Part shown: piece by piece, positions 34,263 to 42,172 of the stretch
Layout of the letters: the number at the start of each line of letters is the position of its first letter
Position numbering within the stretch: the first letter of the stretch is position 1
Assembly (NCBI GenBank): GCA_016703765.1
Contig: JADJBL010000003.1
Location: 234,621 to 298,620, forward strand
DNA from: Saprospirales bacterium
Lineage (GTDB): Bacteria > Bacteroidota > Bacteroidia > Chitinophagales > Saprospiraceae
Direction of reading: 5' to 3'
DNA length: 64,000 nt
Notes under the pieces: generated by a model
Told to the model about the DNA's origin: nothing
What the model saw: only the letters and a program-made list of their open reading frames with translations
Database searches by the model: none
Position numbers and translations under genes: made by a program

Positions 34263-34997
34263 ATGGAACCGGACTGGATACAAGAATCGGAGGTGTTGAT
34301 CAAGATATTGCAGAGGGCGTCGGTGGAGCATCCGTTGCGGTTTTCCTATCGTTCCTTTCTGGGATTGGTGCGTTTTATGTGCCCCGAATGCCTGACCGGC
34401 GTAAACCTGGAGGACACCGCGCAGCGGTTTGCCAACGACCGGGGCGCTTTCACCCGTTTTCTGCTCGACATCCCAGAACCCGACCGTATGCGCGTGTACG
34501 TGCAGTTTGCACGGGATATTTCCAAGGTGTATCCCCTGCCGGCCCAGCACATGCTGGAGGAACTGGGGCATCACGCCGCGCTGGGCGTGGCGAGTCACCG
34601 GGAAAACCATACCGAAAAGCTCAACCGCTACCTCAAGCGGATCGACGGGGCCATTCTGGTAGGGCGCTATACCCTCGCTTTCAACCTCACCAACCGCCTG
34701 CTCAAAGAATACTACCGCGAATTTCTCGACGCCAAAATGCCGATCGACGCGGCGGTGGAGGATATCCACCTCATGTCGGTTTCGATCAGCCGCTACGTCA
34801 TCCAGTATTTCCGCAAACACTACATTCCCTACAGCGAGCGCCGCATCCTGCTCATCTCGACGGTGACCAACGTCCTGGCCACCACCATGGGCAACCTCAA
34901 CCGCTCTGCCGGCGCCTTCTCCATCGACAAGGCCATCGCGATCTATGCGCGGAATAATGTGCAAAGGATTGTGCGGTTTCTCTCCCGATTGATGTGA
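34263..34997 (+). CDS. Conserved-looking cytoplasmic protein of unknown function
   Basis: A 244-residue, mostly helical protein without signal peptide or membrane segment. I do not recognise it. Visible features are a FMCPECLTG element near residue 40 (a CxxC pair only), an ARDISKVYPLPAQH region, and a helical C-terminal half with NLTNRLLKEYYREFLDAKMP. Codon use matches neighbours and the frame is clean, so it is a real gene. It is flanked by two different hairpin-repeat families, one of which begins immediately after its stop codon. No function is proposed. Confidence 0.75.
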   Translation: MEPDWIQESEVLIKILQRASVEHPLRFSYRSFLGLVRFMCPECLTGVNLEDTAQRFANDRGAFTRFLLDIPEPDRMRVYVQFARDISKVYPLPAQHMLEELGHHAALGVASHRENHTEKLNRYLKRIDGAILVGRYTLAFNLTNRLLKEYYREFLDAKMPIDAAVEDIHLMSVSISRYVIQYFRKHYIPYSERRILLISTVTNVLATTMGNLNRSAGAFSIDKAIAIYARNNVQRIVRFLSRLM

Positions 34998-35124
34998 GTT
35001 GAAAAGTTGAAAAGTTTAAAGTTTAATGGAAGCCTTTTTGGCTTTGCCAAAAAGAATTATTTCAACTTTTCAACTTTTCAACTTTTCAACTTTTCAACTT
35101 TTCAACTTTTCAACTTTTCAACTC
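34998..35124. repeat. TTGAAAAG inverted repeat with constant core, copy 1
   Basis: GTTGAAAAGTTGAAAAG lies to the left and about eight tandem TTCAACTT words to the right. Between them is a small hairpin, CTTTTTGGCTTTGCCAAAAA. It starts on the base after a TGA stop. A second copy with the same core is at 53065. Confidence 0.92.
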
Positions 35125-35127
35125 TCC

Positions 35128-35730
35128 TTAAGAGCAGATATTGATGGGGCACACCAGTCCCCCGTTTTCCCAGATACATTCCCCCGTCACGAAGTTTTTG
35201 ATCGCTTTGTTTCCCAATTTCATTTTGGAGCCTTCCTTTTTGAGGCCCAGCTTGCTGGTGCGGTTGGTGCGGTATTTCATCGACATGCGCACGATGGCGG
35301 TGGGATCGTCGGCCTTGTAGAGGAGGATGGAGTCGCTGTACTGGTAGAAGTCGGTGTTATGGAAGTAGGAAAATTTCAGGTAGCTGGTCATTCGCTCCAC
35401 CCGTTTGTGGGAGGTGATGCGGATGATATGTCCATCGGGAAAGACCTTATAGACGTAGGCCGAATCGCCGGAGGAGAGGTAGAGTTTTGGTTCGCCGTAG
35501 ATCTTGTAGTTGAGCAGGCATTTATCGAACACCACGCGGCCGTTGGCATCGGTTTTGTCCTTGATCTTGCCCTGATACCCCGTGATGAGTTGGATTTTCG
35601 CCCCCGGCACTGGTTTGGCGGAGCAGGAGGTGACGACGAAGGTGGTGGTGCAGGAGTCGGACTGCGCGCCGGCATTTGGAAATATCCAGGTTTGGAGAAA
35701 GGCGAGGAGGGAGAGGAGGAGGAGGGGCAT
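35128..35730 (-). CDS. Secreted protein with carboxypeptidase-regulatory-like fold
   Basis: A 200-residue protein with a signal peptide (LLLLSLLAFLQTWIFPNAGA). The mature part begins with TFVVTSCSAKPVPGAKIQL, a beta-sandwich start like CarboxypepD_reg or transthyretin-like domains (about residues 28-100, with GRVVFDKCLLNYKI). The remainder has charged beta strands and ends with VCPINICS; the several cysteines suggest disulfides. It is followed, 35 bases upstream on the same strand, by the DUF5686 gene and may be co-expressed. A periplasmic or surface role is inferred. No specific function is visible. Confidence 0.65.
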   Translation of the reverse strand: MPLLLLSLLAFLQTWIFPNAGAQSDSCTTTFVVTSCSAKPVPGAKIQLITGYQGKIKDKTDANGRVVFDKCLLNYKIYGEPKLYLSSGDSAYVYKVFPDGHIIRITSHKRVERMTSYLKFSYFHNTDFYQYSDSILLYKADDPTAIVRMSMKYRTNRTSKLGLKKEGSKMKLGNKAIKNFVTGECIWENGGLVCPINICS

Positions 35731-35765
35731 GGGGTATGTGGGTTATTGCTTGTGGTAAAGATAGA

Positions 35766-38273
35766 TCAAAAATAAAAATCCACCGTCCCCCTCACCGAAA
35801 AGGGCACGGCGAAGCGGTTTTGCAGGTAGTTCATCCGCCAGACGGCTTCAACGCGGAAGAAGCGGAAGATATTCTCTATACCCACGCTGGCCTCCAGGTA
35901 GGGACCGCGGTCGAAGGTTCCATAAAATACGCCCTCGCGGGGCTTCGGGTCGGGTGAATTCAGGTCGTAATTGTTGGGTGCGTTGATAGCCCGGTTGGCC
36001 GGACTCAGTGCGCCCCAGGCGAGCTTGAACGACCCGACTTCCCGCCATTTCAACTTGCGCATCAGGGGGATGCGGTTTAGCAAAAAGCCCTCGAGGTGGT
36101 GTTCTAACATGAATTCTACGTATTGGTCGCTGACGAACTCGAACTTGTTCATGCCGTTGAACACTTTGGACTGGAAAATGAAGGTCTCATTGCCGGGGTG
36201 CACTTCCAGGAGCAGGTAGGGCAGGGCGCCGAATGTTTTCCCCAGTTTCACAGTGTACCTCATCCAGCCCAGAGGGGGCACATTGAACCAATGCGTGAGA
36301 TCCAGGCTGAATTTGTGGTAGTTGAACCGCGAACCCAACACCCCCTTTATGCCCGCCGTGTACTGAAACTCGACGATGGGATACCGCGAACCCAGGCTGA
36401 TGCGGCTGTAATTGCCTTCGAGGAAACGCTCCTCGAAAGCATAGCGGACGCTGAACAGCAACTCCGTGGTCCGAACGACGGAATCCTGCGCCTGGAGATT
36501 GCCGGGATCGGGATAAAAACGGAAAGGGAAACCATACGCCTCGTAGGGATCGGCCCGGCGGTGCAGGATGACAAAGCGGTTCGACCATCCCTTGGGCCAG
36601 CCCTGTTCGTAGTATAGCTTGGCTTCCTGAGCCCGAAGCAATTTTTGGGGAATCTTTCGCCGAAACAAGCCGGAGAAAATGCTACTCTCCCCCACGTTTT
36701 CAGAGCTCTCGCTGCTCAGCTCGATATCGTTGAAATACTTCGCCCCGAAGTAGGTCCAGGGCCGCTTGGAGACGTTGTATTGCGCCTGGCCGCCGTATTT
36801 GAAGGATTGGTCCTTCGTGCCGTAAGCGCCGTATCCATAGATATAATATTGCTTCGACACCTTGGCGGAGGTGCCCAGGCCGAAGCGGAAGCGGTTGCCC
36901 TCGGCCGCGTTGCTGGAATATACGCTAAACCAGGGACCGACCTCGATATGCCCTATTTTTATGTACCCCGAAGTCATCGAATAGATTGCATCGGCATACG
37001 TATTAAATACGGGCACGTTTTTGATGCTGTCGATCATTTTGTAAACGGACGCCTCGGTTTTGCTCAGGGCTTCAAAGCGCATGGTGTCCCAGTATATTTC
37101 GTCGCGGCGTAAGGATTTCAGCTCCGCCATGCGGGGGTCGGACCGGTCGTAGATCTGCCGGGTTTCGGCCGAGCCGATCTGATAGTTTCGGTAGGAGGAC
37201 GTTTTTCGGGCGATCATGCCCGGACCGTTTTTGACGGCGAAAAAGTCGAGGATGGTGGCGTTTTTCGAAGGCAGCCAGAGCGTGTCGTTGTGCAGTTCGA
37301 ACTCCGCATGGATGACCACCCGTTCGATGAGGTTGATATTGACCCCGGGGCTCATACGCATGTGGAGCACTTCGATAGCGTAGGTCTCCTGATCCACCCA
37401 GAAATCGCCATAGAAAGTATTCTCCTGCTTCCGCCGGGGCTTGAACTTGAGCTTGTAGCTCCAGTGCTTGTCGACCATGGCGCTGTCGAGGATGTAGTAT
37501 TCGTAGTTGGCCAGGGCGGTGGTGGAGAAAGGCGCCGCAAAGGGCTTTTCGAGGATTTCGATCCAGTTGTCGTAAACATCGTAATCCTGGTGCAGGATGC
37601 CGATGGATTCGATGATGGACTGGTTGTCGATGCCCGACACCTTGAGGGCATGGGTTATTTCCTTGCGTTTTCCCGCTTCGCGGATGAAATACACGTCGGA
37701 GAGGCTTTCGGACAGATAGGCGGGTATGAAGGGTTCGACGTCGGAGGTGCTGTCGATGTTTTCGAAAATGAATTCAAAGGGCTTCAGGAACTTTTGGTCC
37801 TTCATTTCTTCCCCGATCTCGTCGAGGTCGAGCTCGGTTTTGGAATACATTTCGGCCTGCCAGACATCGAATTGAGAGAGCCTGTTGCGCTCTTTGTTCC
37901 GGATGATACGCCGGACGATCTCGTTGGCGGGATTCTCCCCCGCGTGGACGACGATCTCGGAGAGGTAAAAGCTTTCTGCTTTCATGCGAAAGTCGATGAC
38001 CTGCAGGGTATCCCTTCCGATCTTTTTCTTCGCCGTGACGTACCCAATGGCCGATACGACCAGGCTGTCCGCTTTTCCTGCCGGAAAGGTGATGGAATAT
38101 TTTCCGTCGAAATCGGCTGCCACGCCTATTGTGGTCTGGTGAAGATACACATTGGCAAAGGGGATGGGTTCGTCCGTGTCGTAGTCGAGCACCGAGCCGG
38201 TGATGGTCAGGGTTTGGGCTGTCGCTCCGGTGCAGAAGGCAAGCAAAGCGATATAAAATAAGATGTTTTTCAT
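35766..38273 (-). CDS. DUF5686 outer-membrane protein with carboxypeptidase-like domain
   Basis: An 835-residue protein. A signal peptide (residues 1-19, ending CTGATA) is followed by a CarboxypepD_reg-like beta-sandwich (TITGSVLDYDTDEPIPFANV, about 23-100). Next comes the DUF5686 region, starting IVVHAGENPANEIVRRIIRN. The C-terminal part (about 430-835) is rich in alternating strands with aromatic ends and finishes GTVDFYF, typical of a beta-barrel terminal strand. Members are common in Bacteroidota and may act in surface export or assembly. The ligand is unknown. The frame is intact over 2.5 kb. Confidence 0.88.
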   Translation of the reverse strand: MKNILFYIALLAFCTGATAQTLTITGSVLDYDTDEPIPFANVYLHQTTIGVAADFDGKYSITFPAGKADSLVVSAIGYVTAKKKIGRDTLQVIDFRMKAESFYLSEIVVHAGENPANEIVRRIIRNKERNRLSQFDVWQAEMYSKTELDLDEIGEEMKDQKFLKPFEFIFENIDSTSDVEPFIPAYLSESLSDVYFIREAGKRKEITHALKVSGIDNQSIIESIGILHQDYDVYDNWIEILEKPFAAPFSTTALANYEYYILDSAMVDKHWSYKLKFKPRRKQENTFYGDFWVDQETYAIEVLHMRMSPGVNINLIERVVIHAEFELHNDTLWLPSKNATILDFFAVKNGPGMIARKTSSYRNYQIGSAETRQIYDRSDPRMAELKSLRRDEIYWDTMRFEALSKTEASVYKMIDSIKNVPVFNTYADAIYSMTSGYIKIGHIEVGPWFSVYSSNAAEGNRFRFGLGTSAKVSKQYYIYGYGAYGTKDQSFKYGGQAQYNVSKRPWTYFGAKYFNDIELSSESSENVGESSIFSGLFRRKIPQKLLRAQEAKLYYEQGWPKGWSNRFVILHRRADPYEAYGFPFRFYPDPGNLQAQDSVVRTTELLFSVRYAFEERFLEGNYSRISLGSRYPIVEFQYTAGIKGVLGSRFNYHKFSLDLTHWFNVPPLGWMRYTVKLGKTFGALPYLLLEVHPGNETFIFQSKVFNGMNKFEFVSDQYVEFMLEHHLEGFLLNRIPLMRKLKWREVGSFKLAWGALSPANRAINAPNNYDLNSPDPKPREGVFYGTFDRGPYLEASVGIENIFRFFRVEAVWRMNYLQNRFAVPFSVRGTVDFYF

Positions 38274-38274
38274 A

Positions 38275-38303
38275 GTGAGCGGGTCACTAAGTCACCCGCT
38301 CAC
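38275..38303. repeat. GTGAGCGGGT palindrome (GTGACYGG family)
   Basis: A 29-base dyad GTGAGCGGGTCACTA... with one internal mismatch, near the start of the DUF5686 gene and about 60 bases upstream of the flavin-protein gene. It is related to the palindromes upstream of xerD. Confidence 0.75.
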
Positions 38304-38364
38304 CAAGTTACTCGAAAAAATCCTAATTTTACTCTTGTCATCTGTCACCTGAATCAATCTACCG

Positions 38365-39006
38365 ATGAGCGAATTCCCCAAAACACCCCGCACCAGCATC
38401 ACCCGGCTGCCCAAGCGGGGCGCGTACGACAAGGAGACGATCTACGCCATCCTCGACGAGGCCTTGTATTGCACCCTGGCGTACTCCAACGAAGGGCAAC
38501 CTTTTCAAATCCCCACCGGCTTTTGCAGGATGGGGGATAAACTGTACATCCACGGATCGGTGGGCAGTTTCTATTTGCGGGAAATTTCCGAAAAGAAGCT
38601 CCCGGTCTCCATCGGCGTCACCCTGATCGACGGGATCGTGCTGGCGCGCTCGGCATTTCATCATTCGGTGAATTACCGCTCGGTCGTGCTGTTCGGCAAG
38701 GGGGAGGTGGTGAGCGACGAGGACGAGCTGTACCGAGCCCTGGAAGTCTTTACCAACAAGATGTGCCCCGGCCGTTGGGACGATATCCGCAAACCCAATA
38801 AAAAGGAGTGGAAAGCCACCCTGGTCCTGTCGTTCGACCTGGAGGAGGCCTCGGCCAAGATCAGGACCGGCGGACCCAAAGACGACGAAGAGGATTACGA
38901 CCTGGATATCTGGGCAGGGGTTTTGCCACTGAAGCAGGAGAAACAGTCCCTGATCCCCGATCCGGCTTTGAAGGAGGGGGTGGAAGTTCCCGATTATTTG
39001 AAGTAA
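38365..39006 (+). CDS. Pyridoxamine 5'-phosphate oxidase-like flavin protein
   Basis: A 213-residue protein of the split-barrel FMN-binding family (Pyridox_ox_2 type, related to NimA). Recognisable parts are RGAYDKETIYAILDEALYCT (residues 18-37), GFCRMGDKLYIHGS (near 52) and the NYRSVVLFGKGEVV strand. Typical sizes are 150-220 residues. These proteins bind FMN or heme and reduce or bind various substrates; the exact substrate cannot be told. The ATG at 38365 is preceded by a divergent DUF5686 start and a palindrome. It begins a run of same-strand genes. Confidence 0.88.
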   Translation: MSEFPKTPRTSITRLPKRGAYDKETIYAILDEALYCTLAYSNEGQPFQIPTGFCRMGDKLYIHGSVGSFYLREISEKKLPVSIGVTLIDGIVLARSAFHHSVNYRSVVLFGKGEVVSDEDELYRALEVFTNKMCPGRWDDIRKPNKKEWKATLVLSFDLEEASAKIRTGGPKDDEEDYDLDIWAGVLPLKQEKQSLIPDPALKEGVEVPDYLK

Positions 39007-39029
39007 AAACCAACCAATACTCATAAGCC

Positions 39030-39944
39030 ATGCGCCCATTCGCCCTGTTCATCCTTTTTACCGCCCTTTGCTCTTCCCTGTTCGCCCAAAAACCCGGCGA
39101 TCGATACCTGGATCAGCTCGATCCGGGGTCCAAACTGTTGAGGGCCTCTTACCACCAAACATTCGAGAAGACTCCAGATAAGAGGTACGTTCAAAAAACC
39201 TTTTACCCCGAAACAAAACAGATCACCCACCGGGTCACCTATTCCGACAAAATAGGCGAGATCATGGACGGCCCCTATATGGAGTGGTACGACAAGGGGT
39301 ACAAATGGATGGAAGGCCAGTATGCGTACAACCTACGCGAGGGCGTCTGGACTTATTACTCTTTCGACACAGGGGAGGTAAGCGAATACGGGAATTACAA
39401 GGAGGACAAAAGAGCCGGAAAATGGGTTAATTTGGATTCCCTGGGCAGGGTTCAAGTCGAGACTTTCTATGTCGATGGGGAAATGGACGGAGAGCGCAAG
39501 GTATTTGATGAAAACGGCGCCCTGACCCGGTTGACCATATACGAAAAGGGAAAAGTCGTTTCGGAGCAACAATACGAAGGGGGAGTACCCGTGGAGTCAA
39601 TTGCTCAAAGCCAGGTTGTGCCATTTTTGAAAGGCTGCGAACAGGAGGATATGGAGCTTCAAAAACAGTGCAGCGAGAAAAAAATGCTGGAAGCCCTTTA
39701 CAAAGACATCAAATACCCGGCCATTGCCCGGGAGAACGACGTACAGGGACAGGCCTTGTTCCAGTTTGTGATCGAGAAAGACGGCTCGCTGGTCCAACTC
39801 CAAACCATGAGGGGCATTTGCAAGGAAATCGAAGCCGAATGCCTCCGGGTTATTAAGCTCATGCCGGAATGGAATCCCGGAATGCAGAACGGGGTTCCGG
39901 TCCGGGTCAAGTTTACGCTGCCAATTCGGTTCAAGCTCGAATGA
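39030..39944 (+). CDS. TonB-C domain protein with YwqK/MORN-like repeats
   Basis: A 304-residue exported protein. A signal peptide (MRPFALFILFTALCSSLFAQ) precedes MORN/YwqK-type repeats: GPYMEWYDKGYKWMEGQY, GVWTYYSFDTGEVSEYGNYK and GKWVNLDSLGRVQVETFYVD. The C-terminal third is a TonB C-terminal-like domain (YPAIARENDVQGQALFQFVI, with IDKDG-type IEKDGSL). There is no membrane anchor, so this is a periplasmic TonB-like protein rather than the canonical energy transducer. It is preceded by the flavin gene by 23 bases and followed by the S41 gene 19 bases later, so the three probably form one operon. Confidence 0.88.
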   Translation: MRPFALFILFTALCSSLFAQKPGDRYLDQLDPGSKLLRASYHQTFEKTPDKRYVQKTFYPETKQITHRVTYSDKIGEIMDGPYMEWYDKGYKWMEGQYAYNLREGVWTYYSFDTGEVSEYGNYKEDKRAGKWVNLDSLGRVQVETFYVDGEMDGERKVFDENGALTRLTIYEKGKVVSEQQYEGGVPVESIAQSQVVPFLKGCEQEDMELQKQCSEKKMLEALYKDIKYPAIARENDVQGQALFQFVIEKDGSLVQLQTMRGICKEIEAECLRVIKLMPEWNPGMQNGVPVRVKFTLPIRFKLE

Positions 39945-39963
39945 CATTGAAATTACCCACTAT

Positions 39964-41373
39964 ATGAAGATCATCGTTTTCCCTTTTCTCCTCGCCTTCC
40001 TAGCCGCAGGAAGCGGCGCCTGCGCCCAGAACCTCACGGGCGAATGGACCGGCGCGATTTTTTTCGCCAACCTGAATGCCGAGCTGGAGACTTCCTTTAC
40101 TATTCAGCAGGAAGAGCAACAGGTGGAAGGGCATTCCACCCGAAATGCGTCGAAGCGGATACTCGGGGGCTTCAAAGGAGGATTGGTGAAAATTTTTGCC
40201 AAAAAGACCTTCGAGAAAGGCGCCCTATTGCATATCCGAAAAGGCAGCGTCGAAGGCGATTCGATCAAAGCAGTACTGTCCACCATTTTCGGGAGCACCT
40301 ACTGGTTCCGGGGCCAGATTCTGGGCGACACACTATTGAAGGGGGTATTGCTCGACGGCAGGCTTCGTCCGCAAGGCGGGTTTATCCTGAAGAGGGGTGT
40401 TTTTTCGCCGGTTGCGGATTATGGAAAAATTACGGAGAACCTGTTTGACCTGACCCGCGAAAAAATTTACAAGCGGGAGGCCTGCCTCGAAAAACCTTTC
40501 CCGGCTTTTGAGAAAAAATTCAGATCCATTTCCCGAAAGCTGGTGGACGACGCGGATTTTTTTGCCGCGTTTTACTACCTGAGCCAGCAGAAGTATTCGC
40601 TTCCCTTTACCCATTACATGCTGGCCAAACCCGCCTCGGCGGCCATGAAGGCGGCGGCGCCGGAGAAACCGGCCGTTTCGGCGTCGGCTGTGGTGAAAAA
40701 AGTGGAGGACCTGAGCCTCGCCTTTCTCGACGACAAAACCGCCCTGATCACGATCACCAGCTTTGCGGGCCACCCCGTGGCGCTGATCGATTCCTGTTTC
40801 GGCATACTCAAAGCCAGGAATACCCCCAACTGCATCATCGACCTGCGCAACAATACCGGCGGTACGATCTCCTCGATGCGCATCGCCGAGCATCTGACCG
40901 ACAGCATTTTATACGGAGGGTTTTTTCTGACAAATAAATGGTTTGCGGCCAACAAAGGCTTGCCCGATGCGGGCCAATACGACCGCTTGCCCGAGCTGAA
41001 CGAGAGCAACCTGGAAAAACTGTGGAACGGCATCCACACCATGGAGGGATTTAAGCTGAAAGTTGTGCCGCAAGCGAGCCTGTACAAAGGAAAAGTGTTT
41101 GTGCTCACCAGCGGACGCACGGCCAGCGCCTGCGAGCCCTTGTGTTACAATTTGAAATATTACCGGAAAGCGGTGCTGGTGGGGCAGCAAACCAGCGGGG
41201 CCATGCTCAACGGAGAAAAGTTCAGGCTGGAGCCCGGCTGGCAGTTGGAGATCCCTACGGCCGATTATTACACCATCGACGGAAAGCGTATCGACCTGGT
41301 GGGCGTGTCGCCCGATCATGAGGTGGCGAAAGATGCAGAGATTGAGTTTGTATTGAAGGAATTGATTAAATAA
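39964..41373 (+). CDS. S41 family peptidase
   Basis: A 469-residue exported protease-like protein. A signal peptide (residues 1-21, ending GSGACA) precedes a beta-rich N-terminal region. The S41 catalytic domain follows from about residue 255: IIDLRNNTGGTISSMRIAEH, then the active-site serine region TSGRTASACEPLCYN, and VGQQTSGAMLNGEKFRL. The nucleophile is the serine of TASAC. The closing VGVSPDHEV motif is also typical. The family resembles tail-specific or tricorn-like proteases. It is the last gene of the flavin, TonB-C, S41 run; a nested repeat element follows. Confidence 0.9.
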   Translation: MKIIVFPFLLAFLAAGSGACAQNLTGEWTGAIFFANLNAELETSFTIQQEEQQVEGHSTRNASKRILGGFKGGLVKIFAKKTFEKGALLHIRKGSVEGDSIKAVLSTIFGSTYWFRGQILGDTLLKGVLLDGRLRPQGGFILKRGVFSPVADYGKITENLFDLTREKIYKREACLEKPFPAFEKKFRSISRKLVDDADFFAAFYYLSQQKYSLPFTHYMLAKPASAAMKAAAPEKPAVSASAVVKKVEDLSLAFLDDKTALITITSFAGHPVALIDSCFGILKARNTPNCIIDLRNNTGGTISSMRIAEHLTDSILYGGFFLTNKWFAANKGLPDAGQYDRLPELNESNLEKLWNGIHTMEGFKLKVVPQASLYKGKVFVLTSGRTASACEPLCYNLKYYRKAVLVGQQTSGAMLNGEKFRLEPGWQLEIPTADYYTIDGKRIDLVGVSPDHEVAKDAEIEFVLKELIK

Positions 41374-41404
41374 ATGATGTGACGCACCCAGGGCGTACGC
41401 ATCA

Positions 41405-41608
41405 AAATCCCGAAGGGATTTAATGTTCATAGCCCCGGATACAATCCGGGGCTATGAACATCCAATCCGTCCAACCGCGGAGCGGTTGAAATGTGCTTAA
41501 AAGAAAACACATTTCCTTCTTTTATTCAACCGCTCCGCGGTTGCAAACTTTTCGCCGGATCCCCCGGGTTCCACCCGGGGCTATGAACATTAAATCCCTT
41601 CGGGATTT
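41405..41608. repeat. Nested palindromic REP-like element
   Basis: Outer arms of 34 bases pair perfectly: 41405-41438 (ATCCCGAAGGGATTTAATG...) with 41575-41608. Each arm contains its own hairpin tips (CCCGAAGGG) and half of the ATAGCCCCGG stem. Inside, CAACCGCGGAGCGGTTGAA (41472-41490) pairs perfectly with 41525-41543. No open frame is present. The 326-base gap 41374-41699 holds this element and a short direct repeat only. It is similar in style to transposed REP elements; no RAYT transposase is encoded in the window. Confidence 0.9.
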
Positions 41609-41699
41609 GGTGCATTTACCTTAGGGCCGGGGGTGAGTGGTTTTCAAAGAGGGAAAGAGGCCTTGTGCGTAACATCAGTAAATAAAGGAAAAAAACACC

Positions 41700-42134
41700 A
41701 TGCCAAAAAACATCACCACCGAAATCACCATTCATGCCCCGAGGGAAAAAGTGTGGGCCATCCTCACCGATTTCAACAACTATTACTCCTGGAATCCTTT
41801 CATCGTGCAGAGCAGCGGGCAGGCCGTGGTGGGGTCCAGACTGATTAACACCATGATGAACGGGAAAGGAACCATGGTGTTCAAACCCGTGGTGCTCACG
41901 GTAAAGCAAAACGAGTATTTCGACTGGCTGGGCAGCCTTTTCATCAAAGGGCTTTTCGACGGGCATCACTATTTCAAACTCGAAGACCTGGGCAATGGGC
42001 AAACCCGGCTAACCCAGGGTGAGAATTTTTCCGGCATTCTGGCTGGACTTTTGTTGATATCCATCGGCAAGCAGACCAGGAAGGGATTTGAGAAAATGAA
42101 TGAGGCGCTGAAGGAGAGGGCGGAGAGGGGGTAG
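41700..42134 (+). CDS. SRPBCC (START-like) domain protein
   Basis: A 144-residue protein of the polyketide-cyclase/AHSA1-like SRPBCC superfamily. It starts with the typical strand-helix ITIHAPREKVWAILTDFNNY (residues 8-27) followed by YSWNPFIVQSSGQAVVGSRL. The C-terminal helix (AGLLLISIGKQTRKGFEKMN) closes the fold. These proteins bind hydrophobic ligands; no ligand can be assigned. It has no signal peptide. The gene lies 38 bases before the C39 exporter gene on the same strand, and the two are bounded by a short direct repeat. Confidence 0.88.
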   Translation: MPKNITTEITIHAPREKVWAILTDFNNYYSWNPFIVQSSGQAVVGSRLINTMMNGKGTMVFKPVVLTVKQNEYFDWLGSLFIKGLFDGHHYFKLEDLGNGQTRLTQGENFSGILAGLLLISIGKQTRKGFEKMNEALKERAERG

Positions 42135-42172
42135 AGGAAGAAACGGCGTTTACAAATAAACCTCCAAAACAA

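Noticed and set aside
35060..35124. Tandem TTCAACTT words as a CRISPR array
   Set aside because: Units are about 9 bases with no spacers and no cas genes are present; the words pair with the left arm of a hairpin.
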